From: a virus
Reading direction: 5' to 3' (one strand)
IMG/VR virus record: IMGVR_UViG_3300037587_000334
Span: 1 to 32,006 of that record
DNA length: 32,006 nt
Shown: positions 23,188 through 29,099 of the stretch, in pieces
Layout: the number at the start of each line of letters is the position of its first letter
How positions within the stretch are numbered: the stretch's first letter is position 1
The notes under the pieces: model-generated
The model's input: the letters and a program-made list of their open reading frames with translations, nothing else
Database searches by the model: none
Told to the model about the DNA's origin: nothing
Program-made: the position numbers and the translations under genes

Positions 23188-23484
23188 TTACTTCTTTTTA
23201 GAATGTTTCTTTTTGGCCTTGTTGAACGCCTTAACATCAACCTTACTTTTTTTAGTTGGCCCGGAACTGTCTTTTTTGGCTCCCCGGATTTTCCCTGCTA
23301 GGTTGGCGGGTGGATTCTTGACGCCGCCCTTCTCGATCAACGCGATAGTCTTAGGGTCGCGCATAGCGGCTTTGGCGATGGATGTAGCGCTGGCCCCTTT
23401 CTTCCTGGCTGTTGCTATTGCCTTTCGTGTCTTAACTCCTGTCTTCTTGCCAGCTACGCCCTTCTTCGGTTTCGCCACGGTCAT
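23188..23484 (-). CDS. Basic HTH-containing DNA-binding protein
   Basis: 98 residues, about one third Lys/Arg, with lysine-rich ends (KKHSKKK). The core ARKKGASATSIAKAAMRDPK then TIALIEKGGVKNPPANLAGK is an HTH-like pattern found in phage proteins with basic tails, in which the IEkGgxkNPP segment forms the recognition region. The charge suggests DNA or RNA binding, perhaps to the structured region that begins 3 bases after its stop. GAGG precedes the ATG. Family recognised only by pattern. Confidence 0.75.
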   Translation of the reverse strand: MTVAKPKKGVAGKKTGVKTRKAIATARKKGASATSIAKAAMRDPKTIALIEKGGVKNPPANLAGKIRGAKKDSSGPTKKSKVDVKAFNKAKKKHSKKK

Positions 23485-23514
23485 ATCCTCTGTAATGGGG
23501 ATTGTAGTTTAACA

Positions 23515-24372
23515 CTAATCATTGCATACCACACATGGGTCATTATCACCAACAAACCCGGTAAACAAGTCCCCTTGCCCAACCACGTTGTCCCAAGACC
23601 AAGATCTTCCTAGCCCTGCGATATTTCTGAGATTACCCTCCCTCTTAGCTTTACCCTCCATCTCTAATGCTTTGGCTAAAAGTTCTGGATGATTACGCCC
23701 TAGTTCAAATATTTCATGCGCTTTCATCGACGGGCAGAAATAGCATGAGCTTTTGGGTGGCACAGGCAGGCCAGAATTCATAATCTCAACAATGCAATCA
23801 TCTCTGTCCATTCTCCAATCTACCAAAGGGAAGACGATCTCATATTTCTTGTTCTGATCTTCGACCGACTTAGCTGTGGAGGATAAAAATTGATTTATGC
23901 GGTGGGATTCACCGTAATCAATGCCTATAACACGAATCACCTTTTTTGTTATCTCATCCAGCTTGTTGTACTTGCCCCAGGCATCTTTACAGATTGGGTG
24001 ACGGTTTAAGAATTTAGTGACTTGACGGGTCTTGTGTTTATCTGAGCAGGATGGATTCCCATACGCCTTCGATGGTAAGTCGCCGTTGTTGTAGCAGAAA
24101 TCATAAAGGTCTATAGCTACGCCGTGTTTGTCCGTAGCTTTCACAATGTCTATTCCAGGCCACCCGATAGAGAACAGCCAATTTTGCGTTAGTGCGATAT
24201 CTTGGTACGTCTTGGGAACCTCCCCGCCAGTATCTGCGAAAACAATAATATCGGGTCTAATCCCCTCTCGGTATAACCGGCACAAGATAGACTTACTATT
24301 CACCCCTCCGCCATATGTGACTACGATAGGTGCTCCATCGTCTAAACACGATCTAAAGTCTTTTATTTTCAT
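23515..24372 (-). CDS. PP-loop ATPase, phage PAPS-reductase-like
   Basis: 285 residues. A modified PP-loop TYGGGVNSKSI (residues 19-29) aligns with the SGGxDS pyrophosphate-binding motif. VFADTGGEVPKTY (44-56), SCSDKHKTRQVTKFL (108-122), IGIDYGESHR (149-158) and FPLVDW (181-186) follow the CysH/DndC order, then CYFCPSMK (C210, C213) and a C-terminal CVVC (C280, C283). Such enzymes adenylate a substrate and act in sulfate reduction, tRNA thiolation or DNA phosphorothioation; phage members have no proven substrate. Cys109, 210, 213, 280 and 283 could hold an iron-sulfur cluster. The start overlaps the preceding gene by 20 bases; GAGGT lies upstream. Confidence 0.88.
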   Translation of the reverse strand: MKIKDFRSCLDDGAPIVVTYGGGVNSKSILCRLYREGIRPDIIVFADTGGEVPKTYQDIALTQNWLFSIGWPGIDIVKATDKHGVAIDLYDFCYNNGDLPSKAYGNPSCSDKHKTRQVTKFLNRHPICKDAWGKYNKLDEITKKVIRVIGIDYGESHRINQFLSSTAKSVEDQNKKYEIVFPLVDWRMDRDDCIVEIMNSGLPVPPKSSCYFCPSMKAHEIFELGRNHPELLAKALEMEGKAKREGNLRNIAGLGRSWSWDNVVGQGDLFTGFVGDNDPCVVCND

Positions 24373-24520
24373 CTGTGACCTCTGCTATTGTCACGCCGCC
24401 ATCTTTGTTTACATATGGATATATGGATATATCAACATTATAGTATCCATCATAAGCTACGCTAACCTCCGCGCAACTAGGCATCCTGCTAAGCACGTCT
24501 ATCAGCTCTTCAACTTTCAT
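24353..24520 (-). CDS. Small hypothetical protein
   Basis: 55 residues, MKVEELIDVLSRMPSCAEVS then VAYDGYYNVDISIYPYVN. A helix followed by beta strands, resembling small phage proteins of the form 'helix-MP-x-x-xVxV' (loose pattern). GGGGAATAGAGA precedes the ATG. It starts 3 bases after the preceding stop and overlaps the PP-loop gene. Function unknown. Confidence 0.7.
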   Translation of the reverse strand: MKVEELIDVLSRMPSCAEVSVAYDGYYNVDISIYPYVNKDGGVTIAEVTDENKRL

Positions 24521-24523
24521 TCT

Positions 24524-24718
24524 CTATTCCCCTATGATTCCATCATCTGTTTGATTGCTGCTACTTTCGTGATCCGCTTCCAGATCGCGAGCCTTTTCAC
24601 GCGGGTCGCGAAGGTCTAGTTTTCGCATCTCTTCCATCGCACGATCATGCGCGGTTTGGTTCGGCTGTGTTACCCGGCGTCTGCGGCTGTTTTGTGGAAG
24701 GTATGGGCGCACAGTCAT
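24524..24718 (-). CDS. Small charged protein downstream of replication gene
   Basis: 64 residues, MTVRPYLPQNSRRRR through EEMRKLDLRDPREKARDLEA, highly charged with a basic N-terminus and an acidic Ser/Asn-rich tail. It starts in ATGA overlap with the O-like gene, a position where lambda-type phages encode a helicase loader, but it is too short and has no ATPase motif. Perhaps a replication accessory protein (inference). Confidence 0.7.
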   Translation of the reverse strand: MTVRPYLPQNSRRRRVTQPNQTAHDRAMEEMRKLDLRDPREKARDLEADHESSSNQTDDGIIGE

Positions 24719-25494
24719 ATCCAGTCAATGTTGTGGACGTCCATCACACTGGCAGTCACGGTTTGGCGCGTTTGTGCTTTGTCAGATGGTTGTCGATGCT
24801 GCCCATTGCTGCCCCCTAATCGGTTGTGTACCCAATCTGCTTTCATTGATTTCCATGTTCCCGATTCCCATTCGGTTAGACAGTCATCGAAGCTGTAGCC
24901 CATCTGAGCCGCTTTATCAAACTCCTTAGCCAGTGAGTTAACAACGCGCTGACTAAGTGCACCACCCTTCCCTAACTTTCTTATCCGCTTCATTTCAGAT
25001 ATTTGTTCGTCCGAAGCGTTGAATACAGAGAAATCTACAGCAGGGGTTGGTGGCTTCTCCTTACCCTTATTATCATTCTTTTCTTTCTTTAACTTCTTAA
25101 TAGTGTCCCGTTTCTTGTCCGTCTCTTGTCCGTCTGTTGTACTATCTGTTGTATCATCAGGCTGTTCGGCACCTTGGAATTCGTCATAGTTACAGATAGT
25201 TATCAGGCTTTTTCTCCTGTCTTTCTGTTGTACTATCATTTGTTCGCTTTCAAGCTCACTTAAAAACCGCCTGACCTTTCCTCTTGACCATTTCCAGCGT
25301 TCAGATAGGCGTATTTCTGACCACCCTAGCTGCCCTCTATTTACGGCTATTTTCATGCCGTTGGATCTGATGTAACCCGGCTTGTAATTTGTGAGCATTA
25401 GGATATCAACCCAAGCCTTCCCTCTATCGAATGGCTCAGATGTCCATAGGTCGCTATCCATTAGCTGCCGGTGGAGTTTTATCCAGCCCGGCAT
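24715..25494 (-). CDS. Replication initiator, O-like with winged-helix domain
   Basis: 259 residues. The N-terminus PGWIKLHRQLMDSDLW then FDRGKAWVDILMLTNY and the winged helix (NRGQLGWSEIRLSERWKWSR, then KVRRFLSELESEQMIV, about 52-90) match phage replication-organiser proteins. A Lys/Asp/Thr-rich linker (about 107-150) carries an origin-like repeat cluster in the DNA. The C-terminal part (SDEQISEMKRIRKLGKGGAL and the DCLTEWESGTWKSMKADW element) is typical of phage O/DnaT-like helicase-loading regions. AGGAG lies 7 bases before the ATG. It would open the origin and recruit host DnaB. Confidence 0.87.
   Translation of the reverse strand: MPGWIKLHRQLMDSDLWTSEPFDRGKAWVDILMLTNYKPGYIRSNGMKIAVNRGQLGWSEIRLSERWKWSRGKVRRFLSELESEQMIVQQKDRRKSLITICNYDEFQGAEQPDDTTDSTTDGQETDKKRDTIKKLKKEKNDNKGKEKPPTPAVDFSVFNASDEQISEMKRIRKLGKGGALSQRVVNSLAKEFDKAAQMGYSFDDCLTEWESGTWKSMKADWVHNRLGGSNGQHRQPSDKAQTRQTVTASVMDVHNIDWI
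25113..25237. other. Iteron-like repeats, candidate replication origin
   Basis: Plus-strand reading: TCTTGTCCGTC occurs twice head to tail (25113-25123, 25124-25134), then TGTTGTACTATC (25135-25146), its near copy TGTTGTATCATC (25147-25158), and another exact copy at 25226-25237. An AT-rich pyrimidine tract adjoins it (about 25058-25101). Iterons beside an asymmetric AT-rich stretch inside the initiator gene is the lambda origin plan. The 11-bp unit is not a codon multiple, so the repeat is at DNA level. Confidence 0.5.
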
Positions 25495-25496
25495 AG

Positions 25497-25703
25497 CTAC
25501 TCCTGCTCTATAACGCGGTAAGCGATGATGTGGCTATCAGGATCTCTTGTGGCGCTATGAATCCACCAGTTCTCAGACCCGCCAGCCCACCATCCAGCGT
25601 TGTTTCTATTGTTGAGGCATCCGGTTTTAAACAGAACTTCAACACACACATCATCATCAACCGGCTGCTTCTTGCCTGTATGAGCTATATATCTAGGCTT
25701 CAT
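25497..25703 (-). CDS. Small Trp-rich hypothetical protein
   Basis: 68 residues from MKPRYIAHTGKKQPVDDDVC. The block NAGWWAGGSENWWIHSATRD is unusually rich in Trp, and the C-terminus IIAYRVIEQE resembles a small phage protein family with an 'xxYRv' ending (loose memory). The start overlaps the previous stop by 11 bases; ATG 25709 is an alternative. It lies between the Cro-side genes and the replication gene. Function unknown. Confidence 0.7.
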   Translation of the reverse strand: MKPRYIAHTGKKQPVDDDVCVEVLFKTGCLNNRNNAGWWAGGSENWWIHSATRDPDSHIIAYRVIEQE

Positions 25704-25941
25704 CGTCATCACCGATCCGCATCACTTCGATACAGCCTGACAAGTCGTTGAAGGTGTCGTTTTCATCATCGAAAATACAATTAAACATACCAACGTTCTG
25801 GGCTGCATCGTTGAAATATTCATTAAGTTGATTAATGTCAATGCAATGCTCGATATCTGGGGCGATCGATTTTAAGAACTCGCCGAGATTATTCATATTA
25901 GCTGTGGCCGATCTTCTAAGCCCATCCATGTTTATATTCAT
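25693..25941 (-). CDS. Acidic hypothetical protein
   Basis: 82 residues from MNINMDGLRRSATANMNNLG, with an acidic second half (DDENDTFNDLSG, IGDDDEA). GGGAG lies 8 bases before ATG 25941. Second gene of the minus-strand operon, placed like lambda cII, but no HTH is seen. Function unknown. Confidence 0.7.
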   Translation of the reverse strand: MNINMDGLRRSATANMNNLGEFLKSIAPDIEHCIDINQLNEYFNDAAQNVGMFNCIFDDENDTFNDLSGCIEVMRIGDDDEA

Positions 25942-25943
25942 CA

Positions 25944-26141
25944 CTATTCTCCCAGCGCAATAAAGTCAGACGCCTTCATCTCGAACACTTCGCAGAGATT
26001 ATCGAGTGCTTGGCCGGTGCAGGTGCTGGACTTTACGAGGTTGCTGATAGTCGATCTTGTCACACCCATCTTGTCTGCCAGGTCTTTCTTCTGCCATCCC
26101 TTGTCGATCAAGGCGATCTGGATTGATTTGCCTATATTCAT
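25944..26141 (-). CDS. Cro/XRE-family repressor
   Basis: 65 residues, Cro-sized. Residues 19-38 (KDLADKMGVTRSTISNLVKS) form a classic HTH and the rest completes a four-helix XRE fold; there is no extra oligomerisation domain as in CI. ATG 26141 has GGGGAA 7 bases upstream; an upstream frame to 26198 would place the protein over its own promoter. First gene of the minus-strand operon, right after the divergent promoters. It probably represses both promoters through the repeats at 26185 and 26206 (inference). Confidence 0.85.
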   Translation of the reverse strand: MNIGKSIQIALIDKGWQKKDLADKMGVTRSTISNLVKSSTCTGQALDNLCEVFEMKASDFIALGE

Positions 26142-26169
26142 GCTTATTCCCCGTGGTTGAGTTTTATCT

Positions 26170-26198
26170 ATAGTATGGCGGCGGTCCGAAGGAGTCAA
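26170..26198 (-). promoter_or_regulatory. Sigma70-type promoter for minus-strand early operon
   Basis: On the minus strand TTGACT (26198-26193), a 17-base spacer and TACTAT (26175-26170) make a near-consensus promoter 29 bases before the Cro-like start codon. The spacer contains one copy of the repeated TCCGAAGG element, so a protein bound there would block it. Confidence 0.75.
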
Positions 26199-26213
26199 TA
26201 ATTAATCCGAAAG
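26185..26213. promoter_or_regulatory. Repeated operator candidate, 21-bp spacing
   Basis: TCCGAAGG (26185-26192) and TCCGAAAG (26206-26213) are direct repeats whose starts are 21 bp apart, two turns of DNA. The first lies inside the minus-strand promoter spacer and the second just upstream of the plus-strand -35. This is the expected place for the Cro-like repressor to bind; direct repeats rather than inverted ones are atypical. Confidence 0.5.
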
Positions 26214-26216
26214 GTC

Positions 26217-26245
26217 TTGAACTAATCGCAACGAGGCGCTACAGT
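26217..26245 (+). promoter_or_regulatory. Sigma70-type promoter for plus-strand early operon
   Basis: TTGAAC (26217-26222), a 17-base spacer and TACAGT (26240-26245). The -10 matches four of six consensus bases. Transcription would start near 26252 and make a 145-base leader before the first gene. It is divergent from the minus-strand promoter, with -35 boxes 18 bases apart. Confidence 0.65.
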
Positions 26246-26301
26246 GGATCACGTAGAACGAAGTTATTTGAATAGGCAGACGCCTTAACCAACACAGGAC
26301 A

Positions 26302-26360
26302 CGACGATGCAACCGCAGGGGTAACTCCCGCCCACGAGCCGCTTGATTGCGGTTTCGTCG
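26302..26360 (+). promoter_or_regulatory. Stable hairpin in early leader RNA
   Basis: CGACGA (26302-26307) pairs with TCGTCG (26355-26360), and after a 3-base bulge AACCGC (26311-26316) pairs with GCGGTT (26349-26354). The apical part may form GGG/CCC as well. Twelve pairs in a leader between promoter and first start codon suggest an RNA control element. There is no T tract, so it is not a simple terminator; an antitermination site is one possibility. Confidence 0.55.
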
Positions 26361-26396
26361 GTAACACCAAACGACAAACCAGAAAGGTAGATAACG

Positions 26397-26834
26397 ATGA
26401 ACGACTGCATCGCACAAATGGAAATGCCTAAGTACTCATGCCACAAGAAAGTGTGGGCGCTGAAAATCAAAGCTGTTGACGGGTTGGTGATCACGCCTGA
26501 AGACAAAGGCTTCGCGCCGTTCACCGTTGAGGCTGATTGGATGCAGCGAAATAACTGTGAAATTGGCGGATATTACGTGGTCTACAAAGACGGCTACAAA
26601 TCATTCTCGCCTGCCGCAGCATTCGAAGATGGCTATACCAGCGAGCAAGAGCGCGGCGCTGGCATGTACGAAGTAAACGACCCCTCCTTCCCGCAGGTTA
26701 AAACTGGCGAGTACACCATTTGCCGACAGGATGATAAAGGCGTGTGGATACAGATGGATGACGGCGAAGGTGCTGCGTTCTCTGATACGGCTTTCTCTGC
26801 GGCCATAAAGGAATTTTACGATAAGAATTTCTAA
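26397..26834 (+). CDS. Two-domain conserved phage early protein
   Basis: 145 residues. Residues about 9-83 (PKYSCHKKVWALKIKAVDG through GGYYVVYKDGYKSFSPAAAF) match a very common small phage protein with a conserved GGYYVVYxDGYxSxSPAxAF ending. Residues about 92-145 (KTGEYTICRQDDKGVWIQMD then GEGAAFSDTAF) look like a second small phage domain that I know as a separate protein. No activity is established for either. First gene of the plus-strand operon, so an immediate-early role is likely. An internal ATG lies at residue 8. Confidence 0.82.
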   Translation: MNDCIAQMEMPKYSCHKKVWALKIKAVDGLVITPEDKGFAPFTVEADWMQRNNCEIGGYYVVYKDGYKSFSPAAAFEDGYTSEQERGAGMYEVNDPSFPQVKTGEYTICRQDDKGVWIQMDDGEGAAFSDTAFSAAIKEFYDKNF

Positions 26835-26897
26835 CCACCCACAAGCCCCTCTATTAGGGTTGGTAACACTAAACAGATAACGAACGAGGACGCAGAG

Positions 26898-27137
26898 ATG
26901 GCAGCTAAAAAATTAACTGTCGGTAATAGCCCGATGACAAATACCATATTTGCAGGGACGTTGCTTAAAGACGGCAGGACGTGGGGAGCGAATAAACAGG
27001 ATGTAACAATTGATGCGCTTTCAGCTGTGATTTCGCACTGCATGCAGCACCAAGAAAGGTATGCTGGCGAGAAAGTAGCGCTTACCGGTGGCGACACTAC
27101 ATATGTTATCAGCGTCGAGAAAGTAATCGCCCCCTAG
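26898..27137 (+). CDS. Conserved small phage protein
   Basis: 79 residues, AKKLTVGNSPMTNTIFAGTL then LKDGRTWGANKQDVTIDAL. This N-terminal pattern is widespread in siphovirus and podovirus early regions and has no proven function. The fold is probably alpha/beta with a C-terminal ligand- or nucleotide-like strand pair. ACGAGGACGCAGAG precedes the ATG, the same initiation pattern as its neighbours. Confidence 0.82.
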   Translation: MAAKKLTVGNSPMTNTIFAGTLLKDGRTWGANKQDVTIDALSAVISHCMQHQERYAGEKVALTGGDTTYVISVEKVIAP

Positions 27138-27190
27138 CCTAGCCACCTAACGCAGCTAAGTAGGTAACAAACAACAACGAGGATTTAGAG

Positions 27191-27454
27191 ATGATTGATC
27201 GATACGCACAGACAGGCGAGATTATGAAGTATCGCAACCCTTCGCCCAAGCAGTCTGAGATCATCAAGAAGCATAAGCGTGGGAGGTGGTGCTTATGGGG
27301 TGATGTTAAAAAGCTTGTCAGTTGTGCTGATGATGCGGAGCGTATGGGTTGGTCTAAATTCACCTCTGCCAGTGGTGAGCGTATGGTGATCTCAACTCAA
27401 GCAGACCTTGACGAGCTTATTGCTCAAGCCAAGAAAGGCAACCAACCAGCCTAA
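27191..27454 (+). CDS. Small basic hypothetical protein
   Basis: 87 residues, MIDRYAQTGEIMKYRNPSPK then QSEIIKKHKRGRWCLWGDVK. Basic first half, helical C-terminus with LDELIAQAKKG. ACGAGGATTTAGAG precedes the ATG. A nucleic-acid-binding or host-binding role is possible from the charge only. No family recognised. Confidence 0.72.
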   Translation: MIDRYAQTGEIMKYRNPSPKQSEIIKKHKRGRWCLWGDVKKLVSCADDAERMGWSKFTSASGERMVISTQADLDELIAQAKKGNQPA

Positions 27455-27488
27455 CGGCTATACGGTAAACAACATAGAGAGAATGAAT

Positions 27489-27761
27489 ATGAAAGCAGCA
27501 GCGACTGTGTTGGTAATAGCCTTAGCACTAACAGGATGTGGCGACACGAAAGTTATTGATGGTGTTGAATATGATACTTATGGTCTATTCGATGAATCAG
27601 ATAAACGAAACCCGAACATCAAGTACGAGCTCATTGTGGGCAACGTCGTATGGTCTGTGGTGCTAGTTGAGACTGTAGTAGCGCCGATCTACTTTCTTGG
27701 ATTCTCTCTATGGGAGCCTGTCGGATTGAAGGGCGACCATGTGCCCGGAGTGATTAATTAA
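27489..27761 (+). CDS. Small lipoprotein with membrane segment
   Basis: 90 residues. MKAAATVLVIALALTGC is a lipoprotein signal peptide with lipobox LTGC; Cys17 would be lipidated. After a short polar part (DGVEYDTYGLFDESDKRNPN) a second hydrophobic stretch (about 47-72, VGNVVWSVVLVETVVAPIYF) leads to WEPVGLKGDHVPGVIN. The same layout occurs in temperate-phage early lipoproteins (from memory). ATG 27489 is chosen because AGAGAG precedes it and the signal peptide starts there; ATG 27483 is possible. Superinfection exclusion at the envelope is a reasonable but untested guess. Confidence 0.8.
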   Translation: MKAAATVLVIALALTGCGDTKVIDGVEYDTYGLFDESDKRNPNIKYELIVGNVVWSVVLVETVVAPIYFLGFSLWEPVGLKGDHVPGVIN

Positions 27762-27781
27762 CCATAACGAGGACCGCCATC

Positions 27782-27904
27782 ATGACCAGACTCAAATGGA
27801 AGCGCATCAAAACCACGCTGATGATCATAGCGCTGGTAATCGTAGTAACTGGCGGATTCTGCCTAGCTGCTGAGTTGGATCATATGGCGGCGGCGATTGG
27901 ATAA
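27782..27904 (+). CDS. Small single-helix membrane protein
   Basis: 40 residues: a basic start (MTRLKWKRIKT), one strongly hydrophobic helix (about 12-31, LMIIALVIVVTGGFCLAA) and a short tail. The positive-inside rule puts the N-terminus in the cytoplasm. AACGAGGACCGCCATC precedes the ATG. It follows the lipoprotein gene and may act with it at the envelope (inference). Confidence 0.7.
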   Translation: MTRLKWKRIKTTLMIIALVIVVTGGFCLAAELDHMAAAIG

Positions 27905-27915
27905 GGGAGAGTGAG

Positions 27916-28170
27916 ATGAGTTATGAAAGCATCAAAGATCCTAAAGAGGTTAAGTGCAGAAAGAAGCACGGATGCGCGTGGTGTGGGGAAAAGATCAATA
28001 TAGGCGACAAGGCTGTGTCGAGAGCATATAAATTCGAAGGGTCTTTCCTTAGCGACTACCTTCACCCTGAGTGCTGGGGAGCATTGCTTGATACAGATTC
28101 ATTGTATCTTGAGGACGGATTTACTGAGGGAGACCAGGAAAGAGGCCGACCATTGGACCAAGACAGGTAG
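27916..28170 (+). CDS. Zinc-finger-like phage protein
   Basis: 84 residues. KCRKKHGCAWCGEKINIGDK gives C14, C19 and C22, and YLHPECWGALL supplies His and a further Cys, consistent with a C-x2-C...H-x2-C zinc site of a common small phage family. The C-terminus is acidic. AAGGGAGAGTGAG precedes the ATG. Function unknown. Confidence 0.75.
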   Translation: MSYESIKDPKEVKCRKKHGCAWCGEKINIGDKAVSRAYKFEGSFLSDYLHPECWGALLDTDSLYLEDGFTEGDQERGRPLDQDR

Positions 28171-28213
28171 TACGCATAAACCCCAATAGCGGCCAACCGC
28201 AAAGGAGACCGAG

Positions 28214-28426
28214 ATGGAGAAGTATTTATTCAAAATTTCTCTGAAAAAGAAAGGCATCCCGCTTTGTTACGCAGCATCAAAATCAAAGCCTATTTATCTG
28301 GTAGCAACCGGCAAGAGCGAGGCGCGTGATATTGCGAAAAAGCATCTACACAGCGGCCTTGAGATACGGTCAGTTTCTTGTATGGCGAGGCAAGTGGCCA
28401 ACATCATTTTCAGCGGCGACCTATAA
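28214..28426 (+). CDS. Small basic hypothetical protein
   Basis: 70 residues, MEKYLFKISLKKKGIPLCYA, basic with a likely beta-beta-alpha fold (YLVATGKSEARDIAKKHL). The pattern resembles small phage proteins of ribbon-helix type, not certain. AAGGAGACCGAG precedes the ATG. Function unknown. Confidence 0.7.
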   Translation: MEKYLFKISLKKKGIPLCYAASKSKPIYLVATGKSEARDIAKKHLHSGLEIRSVSCMARQVANIIFSGDL

Positions 28427-28464
28427 GCCCACCCAGCTAATCGAACTGCTGTAAGGAGAACGAG

Positions 28465-28650
28465 ATGAGCAGGCAGATAAAATGTACCGTTTGCCGGAAA
28501 CCTATGGGAGAAATCCGTGATGCAAGCCTTCGCAAAGGTATTCGATATATCTGCGAGAAATGCGACATGCGGAGAATGGACGCTATGGTGGAGTTGCATA
28601 AGAAGAAAAGCCCACTGGATGCGTTGTTCGGCAAAGACTTCTTTAAATAA
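28465..28650 (+). CDS. Small zinc-finger protein
   Basis: 61 residues with KCTVCRKPMGEIRDASLRKG then YICEKCDMRR, two CxxC pairs 26 residues apart, a zinc-ribbon. The basic helix and C-terminal LDALFGKDFFK may contact a partner. AAGGAGAACGAG precedes the ATG. Function unknown. Confidence 0.75.
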   Translation: MSRQIKCTVCRKPMGEIRDASLRKGIRYICEKCDMRRMDAMVELHKKKSPLDALFGKDFFK

Positions 28651-28665
28651 GCAAAGGGGATAAAG

Positions 28666-28923
28666 ATGAACAAGCAAAAAGTAACTGGCACAGTCTGGGT
28701 ATACGACACGCCACACGGACTTACTTTCTTCATGGCGTCAATGGATACAATCCCTGGTTATGTTTGCCGTGGGAAGTCTGAGGTAACCGTAGAGATTGAT
28801 CCTATCGACAAAGACCGTGCAATTCAGGATCTGCACAACTCTGCCGAAGATGTGAACGCCGAGGCAACAGCAACGGTCCGGTCAATCATGCAGCAGATTA
28901 AAGAGATTGAGGCTGAGTCATGA
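28666..28923 (+). CDS. Small hypothetical protein
   Basis: 85 residues, NKQKVTGTVWVYDTPHGLTF then a C-terminal helix (VNAEATATVRSIMQQIKEIE). GTVWVYDTPHG and VCRGKSEVTVEID suggest a small beta domain. The stop overlaps the next start as ATGA. No family recognised. Confidence 0.75.
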   Translation: MNKQKVTGTVWVYDTPHGLTFFMASMDTIPGYVCRGKSEVTVEIDPIDKDRAIQDLHNSAEDVNAEATATVRSIMQQIKEIEAES

Positions 28924-29099
28924 CCGGCACAAAGAATACCGAGCATGACCCTATCTACATGGCTCGTCGGCTGTTTGGTGAGGGCCAGGGCGTTGAGAGC
29001 GATCCTTTCAAGGACGAGCCTATTTCATCTCTGGCGTTTAAGTACGAAATGGAGCTATTGCAGCTTGACGATGCGAAGCGGGAGGCGGAATCACCATGA
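28920..29099 (+). CDS. Small charged hypothetical protein
   Basis: 59 residues, MTGTKNTEHDPIYMARRLFG through LAFKYEMELLQLDDAKREAE. Acidic, helical at both ends. ATGA overlaps on both sides (28920 and 29096) fix both start and stop, which strongly supports translation. It directly precedes the annealing protein gene and may be its accessory (inference). Confidence 0.72.
   Translation: MTGTKNTEHDPIYMARRLFGEGQGVESDPFKDEPISSLAFKYEMELLQLDDAKREAESP

Noticed and set aside
24408-24440. Repeated ATATGGAT stretch as regulatory or origin repeat
   Set aside because: It lies within the coding frame of the 55-residue gene (DISIYPY), with only two units, so codon content explains it.
24524-24718. DnaC/P-like helicase loader from position after the O-like gene
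   Set aside because: Only 64 residues, without Walker motifs.
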